Positions 43,764 to 52,144 of a DNA stretch of 64,000 bases are shown piece after piece (the stretch's first letter is position 1; every line of letters starts with the position of its first letter). A program made the position numbers and the translations under genes. Source of the stretch: Allobosea lupini (GTDB lineage Bacteria; Pseudomonadota; Alphaproteobacteria; Rhizobiales; Beijerinckiaceae); NCBI RefSeq assembly GCF_900109525.1, contig NZ_FOAN01000002.1, forward strand, positions 496,001 to 560,000. Direction: 5' to 3'. A model generated the notes under the pieces. The model worked only from the letters and a program-made list of their open reading frames with translations, searched no databases and had not been told where the DNA came from.

Positions 43764-44807
43764 TTGTCCGCGATTGCGCCCAGCTCCGCCTCCGCCACGA
43801 TGCCGGCCCTCGCTCCACGGCCGGAGCTCTCGATCGTGGTGCCGGTCTACAACGAGGCCGACAATCTCGCGCCGCTGATCGCGCGGCTCGAGCCGATCCT
43901 CGACGCCCATGTCGCTTCCTGGGAGATCGTCTGCGTCGACGACGGCAGCCGCGACGGCACGCTGGCGGCGCTACGGGCCCTCAACGCGCAGGACAGCCGG
44001 ATCCAAGCCATCTCGTTCAGCCGCAATTTCGGCAAGGAAGTCGCAATCGCCGCCGGGCTCGACCATGCCAATGGCGACGCCGTGGTGATCATGGATGCCG
44101 ATCTGCAGCATCCGCCGGAGGTGATCCCCGCCTTCCTGGCGAAATGGCGCGAGGGTTTCCTCAATGTCTACGGCCAACGCACCGACCGCGAAGGCGAGAG
44201 CGCGCTGAAGCGCAATTTCGCCAAGGCGTTCTACAAGCTCTTCGCCAGCTTCGGCGAGACCGAGCTGCCGGAGGGCGCCGGCGATTTTCGTCTGCTCGAC
44301 CGGCGCGTGGTCGAGGCGCTGCGGGCGCTGCCCGAGCGGGCGCGGTTCTCGAAGGGTCTCTATGCCTGGGTCGGCTTCCGGGCGACCGGCGTGCCCTTCG
44401 CGGTCGCCGACCGCGCCCATGGCGAGAGCAAGTTCCGCTTTCGCAAGCTGTTCAGCTTCGCCTTCGATGGAATCTCCTCGTTCTCGACCGTGCCGCTCAA
44501 GATTGCGACCTGGCTCGGCGTGCTGATCGCTATCGTAGCGACCCTGACGGGCCTGTATTTCATGGTCCGGACGCTGCTCTTCGGCACCGACCTGCCAGGC
44601 TTTCCCTCGCTGATCGTCTCGATCATGTTCTTCTCCGGGATCCAGCTGATCTCGCTCGGGATGATCGGCGAATATGTCGGGCGCATCTTCGCCGAGGTGA
44701 AGCGCCGGCCGCTCTATCTGGTCGGCGAGCGGGTCGGATTCGACAGGCAGGACAACACCCAACCGCGCGGCGGTGAGCTGCCGCCCGGGATCGGGCAGGC
44801 GCCATAG
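43764..44807 (+). CDS. glycosyltransferase family 2, DPM1/GtrB-like
   Basis: A 347-residue enzyme that would load a sugar onto a lipid carrier. GT-A domain: ELSIVVPVYNEADNLAPLI, VCVDDGSRDGT, FSRNFGKEVAIAAGLDHA, then MDADLQHPPEVIPAF. Two C-terminal membrane segments (WLGVLIAIVATLTGLYFMV, LIVSIMFFSGIQLISLGMIG) match the bactoprenol glucosyltransferase group. The frame opens with a TTG at 43764; ATG 43800 is an alternative. MurJ follows after about 70 bases and may share the transcript. Confidence 0.88.
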   Translation: MSAIAPSSASATMPALAPRPELSIVVPVYNEADNLAPLIARLEPILDAHVASWEIVCVDDGSRDGTLAALRALNAQDSRIQAISFSRNFGKEVAIAAGLDHANGDAVVIMDADLQHPPEVIPAFLAKWREGFLNVYGQRTDREGESALKRNFAKAFYKLFASFGETELPEGAGDFRLLDRRVVEALRALPERARFSKGLYAWVGFRATGVPFAVADRAHGESKFRFRKLFSFAFDGISSFSTVPLKIATWLGVLIAIVATLTGLYFMVRTLLFGTDLPGFPSLIVSIMFFSGIQLISLGMIGEYVGRIFAEVKRRPLYLVGERVGFDRQDNTQPRGGELPPGIGQAP

Positions 44808-44874
44808 CAAGCCCAGTGCTGGACCATCTTCCGCGACGCAGCTATGCGGCTACCTGCAAAGGGGAGCGCCGACC

Positions 44875-46422
44875 GTGGCGGGCCCGAGTGGCGCGATGCT
44901 GAGAAAGATCCTCTCCGTCAGCGGCTTCACGCTGCTCTCGCGGCTGTCCGGTTTCCTCCGCGACACCGTGCTGGCGGCAACGCTCGGCGTGAGCGGGCTG
45001 ATGGACGCCTTCTCGGTGGCCTTGCGCCTGCCGAACCATTTCCGCGCCATCTTCGGCGAAGGCGCCTTCAACCAGGCCTATATCCCGGCCTATAGCCGCA
45101 TCCGCGAGCAATCGGGCGAAGCCGCCGCAGCACAGTTCTCGAACCGCGTCTTCTCGCTCAACCTCCTCGTCCAGCTCGTCCTGGCGGGGCTCGCCATCCC
45201 GTTCATGCCGGAGCTGGTCCGGCTGCTGGCGCCCGGCTTCGCTGGCGATCCCGCCCGCTTCGACCTCGCGGTGACGCTGACGCGGATCACCTTCCCCTAT
45301 CTGCTCTTCGTCACGCTGGTGACGCTGCTCTCGGCCAATCTCAACGCCGTCGATCGCTTTGCCGCGGCGGCCGCCGCCCCGATCCTGTTGAATGTCTGCC
45401 TGATCGGGGCGCTCTTCGTCGCCTTCCTGTTCCCGAGCGCGGCCCATGCCGCCGCCTGGGGCGTCGCCGTCGCCGGCTTGCTGGAATGGCTGCTGCTCTG
45501 GATCGCGGCGCGGCAGGCGGGCGTGTCGGCGGCACTGACCCGGCCGCGCCTCGATGGCGAGGTCAAGGGCTTCTTCAAGGCCTTCGGACCGGCGGTGATC
45601 GGCTCGGCCGGCGTGCAGATCGCCCTGTTCGCCGACACGATCATCGCCTCGCTGCTGCCGGCGGGCGCCTATTCGGCGCTGTACTATGCCGAACGTCTCT
45701 ACCAGCTGCCTCTCGGCGTGATCGCGATCGGTGTCGGCACGGTGCTGCTGCCGACGATGAGCCGCGCCATCGCCAACGGTAACGAAGCCAAGGCGGAAGC
45801 AGCGCAGAACCGCGCGATCGCGCTGACCCTGGTCGCTGCCGCGCCCTTCGCCGCCGCCTTCCTCGCCATTCCCGAATTGATCGTCGCGGCCCTGTTCGAG
45901 CGCGGCCGCTTCGACGATGCGGCGACGCAGGCTGCCGGCGCCGTGCTGTTCGCCTATGCGATCGGCCTGCCGGCGATCGTGCTGATCCGCGCCCAGGTCT
46001 CGAGCTTCCAGGCGCGCGGCGACACGACGACGCCGATGCTGGTCTCGCTCGCGGCCATTGCCGCCAATGTCGGGCTGAAGCTGCTGCTCTGGCGCAGCCA
46101 TGGCGCGCCCGGCCTCGCCTTCGCCACTGCCGTCGGCGCCTGGATCAATCTCGGCGCGCTCTACGGCCTGGCGCTGAAACGCGGCTGGACCAACCCCGAT
46201 CGCGCCTTGCCGCTGCTGATCGTCATCGTCGGCGTCGCTGCCGGCCTTGCCGCGCTGGTCGCCCGGCTGCTGGCCGAACCGCTCTACGGGCTGCTCATCG
46301 GGTTCCCTGTCGAGCCACGCCTGATCGCACTCGCCATCCTCAGCCTCGTCGCGGCAGGGATCTATGGCGTCGTGGCGCTTGGGGGATTGAGATCGGCTGG
46401 GCTCTGGCGGCTTCTGCGCTAG
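44875..46422 (+). CDS. murJ: lipid II flippase MurJ
   Basis: An inner-membrane flippase of the MOP superfamily with 14 predicted helices, that moves lipid II to the outer leaflet. N-terminal motif MLRKILSVSGFTLLSRLSGF, then LRDTVLAATLG, LPNHFRAIFGEGAFNQAYIP and VITLTRITFPYLL-type repeats (seen as TLTRITFPYLL), LYYAERLYQLPLGVIAIGVG. The GTG at 44875 is chosen because GGGGAG lies eight bases upstream; Met at 44896 (MLRKIL) is the common family start and remains possible. 515 residues, standard. Confidence 0.93.
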   Translation: MAGPSGAMLRKILSVSGFTLLSRLSGFLRDTVLAATLGVSGLMDAFSVALRLPNHFRAIFGEGAFNQAYIPAYSRIREQSGEAAAAQFSNRVFSLNLLVQLVLAGLAIPFMPELVRLLAPGFAGDPARFDLAVTLTRITFPYLLFVTLVTLLSANLNAVDRFAAAAAAPILLNVCLIGALFVAFLFPSAAHAAAWGVAVAGLLEWLLLWIAARQAGVSAALTRPRLDGEVKGFFKAFGPAVIGSAGVQIALFADTIIASLLPAGAYSALYYAERLYQLPLGVIAIGVGTVLLPTMSRAIANGNEAKAEAAQNRAIALTLVAAAPFAAAFLAIPELIVAALFERGRFDDAATQAAGAVLFAYAIGLPAIVLIRAQVSSFQARGDTTTPMLVSLAAIAANVGLKLLLWRSHGAPGLAFATAVGAWINLGALYGLALKRGWTNPDRALPLLIVIVGVAAGLAALVARLLAEPLYGLLIGFPVEPRLIALAILSLVAAGIYGVVALGGLRSAGLWRLLR

Positions 46423-46423
46423 C

Positions 46424-46665
46424 AGCCGCCGTCATTCCGGGATTTCGCTCAGCGAAAGGCCCGGAACCCATGACCACGACGCGGCTCCCGTACGTCATGC
46501 TCGCCCTCGTGGCGAGCATCCAGGTTTTGAACACCACATGTGGTCAGCGTGAAAAAGACGTGGATGGTCGGGACAAGCCCGACCATGACGAAGGGGTCGT
46601 GTTCATGGGTTCCGGGCTCAGGCCTTCGGCCTGCCCCGGAAAGACCGCGTGGTTCAGCCGGCGAT
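46424..46665. repeat. cluster of palindromic repeats
   Basis: The gap after murJ holds a family B copy (46494-46590: gtcatgctcgccctcgtggc ... gacaagcccgaccatgac) flanked by two halves of a second element, cattccgggatttcgctcag with cccggaacccatgac on the left and gttcatgggttccgggctca with cctgccccgg on the right. Both are inverted with respect to each other. No gene is present. Confidence 0.8.
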
Positions 46666-46701
46666 CGATCCTACGCCCGCGTTCAGCCGGGCCATCAGGC
46701 C

Positions 46702-47580
46702 TCAGGCGCCCTTGCTGTGGGCGAACTCCATGTAGAGTTCCCGTGCCTTGCGGAACATCGGGCCAGGTTGCAGCTCGCGATCGTCGATCTTGTAGATCGG
46801 CATCACCTTCGAATAGTTGCCGGAGGAGAAGATCTCGTCGGCCTGCTCGAAATCCTCATAGCGCAGCGTCGTCTCCTCGACGGCGACGCCGGCCTGGCGC
46901 AGCAGGGCGATGGTACGCTGGCGGGTGATGCCGTTGAGGAAGGTACCGTTCGGGGCTGGCGTCTTCACCACGCCGTCCTTGGCGAGGAAGATGTTGGAGG
47001 TGCCGGTCTCGGCGACATTGCCGAGCATGTCGAGCACCAGCGCGTTGTCGAAGCCCCTGGCCTTGGCCTCGCGCAGCACGCGGGCATTGTTGGGATAGAG
47101 GCAGCCGGCCTTGGCGTCGGTCGGGGCGTTCTCCAGGGTCGGGCGGCGGAACGCGCCCTTGGTCACCGAAAAACCCTTGCCGGGATCGCCCATCGCAGCC
47201 TCGAACAGGCAGAGCGCGAACTGGGTCGACTCGGGGTCGCCGATTATGGTGGACGGACCGTCGGCCTCGGCCCAGTACATCGGCTTGATGTAGAGCGCGG
47301 TGCCTCCCGCGAACTTCTTCACGCCTTCGGCGGTCTTGGCGACAATCTCCTCGGCCGAGACGGTCGGCTTCAGGCCGAGCGCGAGTGCGGAGCGGTTCAC
47401 GCGTGCCGCATGCCGGTCGAGATCGGGCGAGACGCCGTCGAAATGGCGGGCGCCGTCGAAGACGCAGGAGGCCTGCCAGGCGGCGTGGGTGCGCGGCCCC
47501 ATGATGCCGGGATTGCCCTCGCGCCACTCACCGTCGAACCAGGTCCATGTCTGCGAATACCAGGCCATCATGCGCTCCAA
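46702..47580 (-). CDS. ilvE: branched-chain amino acid aminotransferase family protein
   Basis: A 292-residue class IV (fold type IV) PLP enzyme. Seen: TWFDGEWREGNPGIMGPRTH, FDGARHFDG, ALYIKPMYWAEADG, AKAGCLYPNNARVLREAKAR with the PLP Lys, GNVAETGTSNIFLAKDG, and TFLNGITRQRTIALLRQAG. It would transfer amino groups to branched 2-oxo acids. Related D-amino-acid transaminases or 4-amino-4-deoxychorismate lyases share the fold, so the symbol is tentative. The ATG at 47580 could be Met4 or Met5. Alone. Confidence 0.83.
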   Translation of the reverse strand: MERMMAWYSQTWTWFDGEWREGNPGIMGPRTHAAWQASCVFDGARHFDGVSPDLDRHAARVNRSALALGLKPTVSAEEIVAKTAEGVKKFAGGTALYIKPMYWAEADGPSTIIGDPESTQFALCLFEAAMGDPGKGFSVTKGAFRRPTLENAPTDAKAGCLYPNNARVLREAKARGFDNALVLDMLGNVAETGTSNIFLAKDGVVKTPAPNGTFLNGITRQRTIALLRQAGVAVEETTLRYEDFEQADEIFSSGNYSKVMPIYKIDDRELQPGPMFRKARELYMEFAHSKGA

Positions 47581-47744
47581 TCGCCAGTGCTTCTGGCCGG
47601 CACCGTCTGCCGCAGGCAGGGCGACGTCAACATGCCCGCCGCATGCCGATGAACGATTGCTGTGATGGATGCGATCGTAGCCGGTGATGGATCGCGGCGG
47701 CAGGCGCAGCTTCGTTCACAGGCCTGCGCGATCGCGGCCGAGGC

Positions 47745-48062
47745 TCAAAAGCCCGCAGCTCGCACCAGAGAGACGACTACCATGCCGGTCACGAGCGCCA
47801 GCAGTTCGCTGCGCCTGATCACCATGCTGGCGATCGCGGCCAGCAAAGCGAGCCCGGCGGCGAGGCCGAGGCGCTCGATCAGCGGCAGCACGGTCGCGAC
47901 CACGATCGAGCCCGGCAGGGCGGCGAGCCCGCGCCGCACCCGCGGCGTCAGCGGGATGAAGCTCATCAGCACGACGCCGGAGATGCGGCAGAGATAGGTC
48001 GCCAGCGCCATGCCGAGGATGGCGAGATAGGGCCCCCAGCTTCCCGGTTCAGGCGGGGTCAT
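47745..48062 (-). CDS. azlD: AzlD family branched-chain amino acid exporter subunit
   Basis: A 105-residue membrane protein with three to four helices (LAILGMALATYLCRISG, LPGSIVVATVLPLIERLGL, ALLALVTGMVVVSLV-type end). AzlD is the small partner of AzlC. The start at 48062 overlaps the azlC stop by 14 bases, so the two are coupled. Length is normal. Confidence 0.88.
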   Translation of the reverse strand: MTPPEPGSWGPYLAILGMALATYLCRISGVVLMSFIPLTPRVRRGLAALPGSIVVATVLPLIERLGLAAGLALLAAIASMVIRRSELLALVTGMVVVSLVRAAGF

Positions 48063-48780
48063 CGAGCAAGGCCCCCGCCACGGCGCCGGAGAGCGCGCCG
48101 ACGATGATGAAGGCATAGCCGTCGACCAGCCGCGCGGTGACCAGCGCGACGACGCCGGCGATGATCCAGGGCAGCATCGCGCGCTTGCCGCGCCAGAGCG
48201 GCACGATCATCGCCGCGAAGAAGATCGGCATGACCATGTCGATGCCGTATCTGCGGGGGTCGGCGACGAGGGTGCCGAGCAGGTAGCCCGGGACGGTCAT
48301 GGCGACCCAGAGGACCCAGAGCGCAAGGCCGGCGCCAAGGACGACACCGAGATCGCGGCCGCCCTCGCCATGGTAGCGCGTGCCGACCAGCCAGTTGGCA
48401 TCGGTGAAGAAGGAGAGCTGGAAGGCGGTCACGAACCAGGGATAGCGCGAGAACCAGGGCTGCAGCGACGCCGCCTGCAGGATTGTGCGGGCGTTGACCG
48501 TCGCCGTCACGAAGGCCAGCGCGACGATCGCCCCCCAGGTCCATTCCGGCCGCCAGAGCTCCATCGCCACGAGCTGGGAGACGCCGGCATAGACCAGCGC
48601 GCTCATCAGCACCGCCTCGAACAGGGTGAGGCCCTTGGCCGAGGCGGCAGCGCCGAAGGCGACGGCGAAGACGATCACGCCCGGCATAAGCACCGAGACG
48701 CGGCGCAGGCCGAGCCGCATGCCGGCGAGGGTGAGCTGGGCCGCGGCCGGCGGGTCGGAATTGTCGTCGGAGGAAGGCAT
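48049..48780 (-). CDS. azlC: AzlC family branched-chain amino acid exporter subunit
   Basis: A 243-residue inner-membrane protein. The ATG at 48780 has GAGGA five bases upstream. Family features: PGVIVFAVAFGAAASAKGLT, MSALVYAGVSQLVAMEL, FVTATVNARTILQAASLQPW, FFTDANWLVG. AzlCD pairs export branched-chain or related amino acids and their analogues. It lies near the ilvE-like gene, on the same strand, separated by about 165 bases from azlD. Confidence 0.9.
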   Translation of the reverse strand: MPSSDDNSDPPAAAQLTLAGMRLGLRRVSVLMPGVIVFAVAFGAAASAKGLTLFEAVLMSALVYAGVSQLVAMELWRPEWTWGAIVALAFVTATVNARTILQAASLQPWFSRYPWFVTAFQLSFFTDANWLVGTRYHGEGGRDLGVVLGAGLALWVLWVAMTVPGYLLGTLVADPRRYGIDMVMPIFFAAMIVPLWRGKRAMLPWIIAGVVALVTARLVDGYAFIIVGALSGAVAGALLDDPA

Positions 48781-48905
48781 GCGTCCTCGAACCGGTTTCA
48801 TTGGCTCACGTCAACATCTTGCAAGCTCCGGGCCTCCATGAGCGCCGCGCAGGGCGGGCCGACCCTCTCCTTTTTCACGCGAGCATGCTGCTCTAGAACC
48901 GCGAT

Positions 48906-49520
48906 ATGCTCTGGCTCTCCTCCATCGATCAGACCGCCCCTGCCCTGCCCGCAGCCTGGCTGATCGCGACGCAGGCGCAACCTGCGAATCTGCCCGAGCG
49001 CTCGGCGTTGCGACGCTCACTCGCCCGCACGCTGCTGGCCCGCCAGTTCGGCCTAGCGGAAGCTGCTGTCGAGATCGGGCATGAGCCCGCAGGACGCCCG
49101 CTGATCCTTCGCCCGCGCGCCTCAGGCCTGCACCTGTCGCTCGCAACGCGCGCGGGCCTTGTCGCGATAGCCTTGGCGCATCACTCGGTCGGCATCGATG
49201 TCGAGCGGGTCGCACTCGCGAGCGAGCCGCCGTTCGCCATGCTGCATCCGGACGAGCAGCTCTGGCTGGAGAGCCTGCCCGCCTCTGCAAGGCCGCTGGC
49301 TTTCGCCCAGCTCTGGAGCGCGAAGGAAGCCTATGTGAAGGCGCTCGGCACCGGCTTCGCGCGGGAACCAGAGAGTTTTTCGGTGCAACTCGACGGCGCC
49401 GAGCGCTTCACCGTCAACGATGACGAGACTGGCCGCCGAGCCGCCGGGGTCATCCGCCTCACGAAAAGCGGCGGCCATGAAAGCATGGCCGCCGCGTTCA
49501 TCATTCTCGATCGAGCCTGA
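48906..49520 (+). CDS. 4'-phosphopantetheinyl transferase superfamily protein
   Basis: A 204-residue Sfp/AcpT-type enzyme that loads phosphopantetheine on carrier proteins. Signature motifs: VGIDVERV (Mg-binding Asp and Glu) and LWSAKEAYVKALGTGF. N-terminal RRSLARTLLARQFGL matches the family opening. Whether its partner is fatty-acid ACP or a biosynthetic carrier cannot be told; no synthetase genes adjoin. The 3' end of the gene carries a hairpin that serves the convergent terC gene. Confidence 0.87.
   Translation: MLWLSSIDQTAPALPAAWLIATQAQPANLPERSALRRSLARTLLARQFGLAEAAVEIGHEPAGRPLILRPRASGLHLSLATRAGLVAIALAHHSVGIDVERVALASEPPFAMLHPDEQLWLESLPASARPLAFAQLWSAKEAYVKALGTGFAREPESFSVQLDGAERFTVNDDETGRRAAGVIRLTKSGGHESMAAAFIILDRA
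49463..49495 (-). terminator. terminator for the terC pair, embedded in a coding region
   Basis: Perfect 12-bp arms gcggcggccatg (49468-49479) and catggccgccgc (49484-49495) with loop AAAG. On the minus strand it is followed by TTTTC, 30 bases past the terC stop. It lies inside the last codons of the convergent phosphopantetheinyl transferase gene. Confidence 0.75.
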
Positions 49521-49524
49521 TTGT

Positions 49525-50268
49525 TCAGCCGGGCTGGTCGACCGGCTTCTTCTTCAGGACATAGCCGGCGACGACGACGATCAGCGCGCCGAGAGTCGCC
49601 GCCGTATAGAACGGCACCTTGGCGGGCAGGAGACCGATCGGGTTGGTGTCGGAGACCGGCACGCTCACCACCCAGTTCGGCATGTTCGCCTGCAGCCACT
49701 GCAGCACCGCCAGGTCACCAAGCAGCATCTCGCCGGCGATCCAGCCGAGCAGCGCCGCGCCGAGCCAGATCAGGATCGGGAAGCGCTCGAGAACCGTCGA
49801 GAGCAGGCGGGCGCCGTAGACGATCAGCGGGATCGTCAGCAGCAGGCCGAAGATGAAGAGCTCGAAATGACCGCGGGCCGCGGCTGCGATGGCGAGGACG
49901 TTGTCAAGGCTCATCACCGCATCGGCGATGGCGATGGTGCGCACCGCCTTCCACAGGTTGTCGGAGGCCTGGATGTCGCCATGCGCCTCTTCCTCGCCCT
50001 TGGCGAGCTTGATCGCGATCCAGAACAGCAGGAGCGCGCCGACGACCTTCAGGAAGGGGACGGCGAGCAGGTAGGTGACGACCACCGCGAAAAGGATGCG
50101 CAGGCCGACAGCAGCGCCGGCGCCGAGCAGGATGCCGACCTTCCGCTGCTTCTCCGGCAGCGAGCGCACCGCGAGGGCGATGACGACCGCATTGTCGCCC
50201 GAGAGCAGAAGGTCGATCCAGATGATCTGGAGCAATGATGTCCAGAAGGCTGAAGATGAGAAATCCAT
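49525..50268 (-). CDS. TerC family membrane protein (second of two)
   Basis: A 247-residue, seven-helix integral membrane protein. TerC signatures: LLSGDNAVVIALAVRSLP and MSLDNVLAIAAAARGHFEL, which carry the acidic and Asn residues proposed to bind metal, and AALLGWIAGEMLLGD. The start at 50268 (MDFSSSAF) follows the stop of the first terC gene by 19 bases. TerC proteins are linked to manganese or tellurite resistance. This copy has a longer C-terminal extracytosolic loop (QANMPNWVVSVPVSDTNP). Confidence 0.88.
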   Translation of the reverse strand: MDFSSSAFWTSLLQIIWIDLLLSGDNAVVIALAVRSLPEKQRKVGILLGAGAAVGLRILFAVVVTYLLAVPFLKVVGALLLFWIAIKLAKGEEEAHGDIQASDNLWKAVRTIAIADAVMSLDNVLAIAAAARGHFELFIFGLLLTIPLIVYGARLLSTVLERFPILIWLGAALLGWIAGEMLLGDLAVLQWLQANMPNWVVSVPVSDTNPIGLLPAKVPFYTAATLGALIVVVAGYVLKKKPVDQPG

Positions 50269-50287
50269 AGGTCGGTCAGTCCCTGTC

Positions 50288-50992
50288 TTAAAGGGCCGGA
50301 TCTGGCCGGCGTTGCTTGAGGAAATAGCCAAGGCCGAGCACCAGAACGGCACCCAGGATCGCGGCGGGATATTCGAGCTGGTGTGCCAGCGTCTCGCCGA
50401 GCTTGCCGATCAGCCAGGGATCGGTCTCGAACATCTCACCCGCGACCCAGCCGAGCAGGCCGGCGCCGGCCCAAACCAGGATCGGGAAACGGGTCAGCAG
50501 CGAGGTGATGAGCGAGGCGCCAAGCACGATCAGCGGGATCGAGATGATCAGGCCGCCGACGAGCAGCGGGATCGAATCCTTGGCGACGGCGGCGATGGCG
50601 AGCACGTTGTCGAGGCTCATGACGATGTCGGCGATGGCGACGGTCTGCACCGCCTTCCAGAGCTTGCTGCTGGCGGCGACAGCGTTCTCGTCGCTCTCGC
50701 CATCCTCGATGATCAGCTTGACCGCGATCCAGACGAGCAGCAGCGCACCGATGATGTGCAGGAACGGCATGTTGAGGAGGGAGGCGATCAGCACCGTGAA
50801 GACGACGCGCAGCAGTACGGCGACGCCGGCGCCGAGCGCGATGCCCTTGGCGCGCTGCTCGGGTGCCAAAGCCCGGCAGGCGAGCGCGATCACCACCGCA
50901 TTGTCACCCGACAGCACGATGTTGAGCGCGATGATCTCGAAGAGCTTGCCCCAGAGAGCGGCGTCGAGCAGCGAAAACGTCAGATCAGGCAC
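50288..50992 (-). CDS. TerC family membrane protein (first of two)
   Basis: A 234-residue paralogue of the next gene. GTG start at 50992, chosen because AAGGAGGGG lies six bases upstream. Signatures NIVLSGDNAVVIALACRALA and IADIVMSLDNVLAIAAVAKD, then GAGLLGWVAGEMFETDPW. About half the residues match its neighbour, so the pair arose by duplication. Function as above. Likely co-transcribed with it, possibly from a promoter in the 72 bases after ttuC. Confidence 0.88.
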   Translation of the reverse strand: MPDLTFSLLDAALWGKLFEIIALNIVLSGDNAVVIALACRALAPEQRAKGIALGAGVAVLLRVVFTVLIASLLNMPFLHIIGALLLVWIAVKLIIEDGESDENAVAASSKLWKAVQTVAIADIVMSLDNVLAIAAVAKDSIPLLVGGLIISIPLIVLGASLITSLLTRFPILVWAGAGLLGWVAGEMFETDPWLIGKLGETLAHQLEYPAAILGAVLVLGLGYFLKQRRPDPAL

Positions 50993-51064
50993 CTTGGTCC
51001 CCTCCTTAAGTCTTACGTCTTTTTCGGCGCCGACCACTGCTTGTGGTCAGCGCGGGCGTCGTCG

Positions 51065-52144
51065 TCAAGCCAGCGCCTGCTCGATCGCCTTGCCGGCAGC
51101 CTCGGTATTGAGGCTGCCGCCGAGATCGCGGGTGCGGGTGCGGGCATCGCCAAGCGCGCGCTCGATCGCCGCCTCGATACCCTTGGCCGCCTCGTGCTCG
51201 CCGAGATGGTCGAGCATCATGGCCCCCGACCAGATCTGGCCGACGGGATTGGCGATGCCCTGCCCCGCGATATCCGGCGCCGAGCCGTGCACGGGCTCGA
51301 ACAGGGACGGGAATTCGCCGGTCGGGTTGATGTTCCCCGATGGTGCGATGCCGATCGTGCCGGTGCAGGCCGGACCGAGATCGGAGAGGATGTCGCCGAA
51401 CAGGTTCGAGGCGACGACCACGTCGAAGCGGTCGGGATTGAGCACGAAATGCGCGGTCAGGATGTCGATATGGTACTGGTCGACCGCGACATCGGGATAG
51501 TTCTTCGCCATCTCCTTCACCCGCTCGTCCCAATACGGCATGGTGATCGAGATGCCGTTCGACTTGGTCGCCGAGGTCAGCTTCTTGCGCGGCCGGCGCT
51601 GGGCCAGCTCGAAGGCGTATTTGAGCACGCGGTCGACGCCGACGCGGCTCATCACCGTCTCCTGGATGACGATCTCGCGCTCCGTGCCGGCGTACATGCG
51701 CCCGCCAACCGAGGAGTACTCGCCCTCGGTGTTCTCACGCACGACGAAGAAGTCGATATCGCCCGGCTTGCGGCCGACCAGCGGCCCGGGCACGCCCGGC
51801 ATCAGACGAACCGGGCGCAGGTTGACGTACTGGTCGAACTCACGGCGGAACAGCAGCAGCGAGCCCCAGAGCGAGATGTGGTCCGGCACCTGGGCCGGCA
51901 TGCCGACTGCGCCGAAGAAGATGGCGTCGTGGCCGCCGATCTGCTCCTTCCAGTCGTCCGGCAGCATCTTGCCGTGCTTGGCGTAGTAGTCGCAGGAGGA
52001 GAAGTCGAACTCGTCGAAACGCAACTCGAAGCCGTACTGCTTTGCGGCCGCCTCGAGCACGCGCAGGCCCTCGGGCATGACCTCCTTGCCGATGCCGTCA
52101 CCGGCGATGGCGGCGATGCGGTAGACGCGATTGGTGCGGCTCAT
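51065..52144 (-). CDS. ttuC: tartrate dehydrogenase / D-malate dehydrogenase type
   Basis: A 359-residue member of the isocitrate/isopropylmalate dehydrogenase family, NAD and divalent-metal dependent. Seen: IAAIAGDGIGKEVMPEGLRV, RENTEGEYSSVGGRMYAGTE, KSNGISITMPYWDERVKEMA, then VVASNLFGDILSDLGPACTG and PVHGSAPDIAGQGIANPVGQ. The loop LRPVRLMPGVPGPL matches tartrate dehydrogenases better than LeuB. GGAGAG is five bases before the start. It overlaps the dehalogenase stop by four bases. Confidence 0.88.
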   Translation of the reverse strand: MSRTNRVYRIAAIAGDGIGKEVMPEGLRVLEAAAKQYGFELRFDEFDFSSCDYYAKHGKMLPDDWKEQIGGHDAIFFGAVGMPAQVPDHISLWGSLLLFRREFDQYVNLRPVRLMPGVPGPLVGRKPGDIDFFVVRENTEGEYSSVGGRMYAGTEREIVIQETVMSRVGVDRVLKYAFELAQRRPRKKLTSATKSNGISITMPYWDERVKEMAKNYPDVAVDQYHIDILTAHFVLNPDRFDVVVASNLFGDILSDLGPACTGTIGIAPSGNINPTGEFPSLFEPVHGSAPDIAGQGIANPVGQIWSGAMMLDHLGEHEAAKGIEAAIERALGDARTRTRDLGGSLNTEAAGKAIEQALA

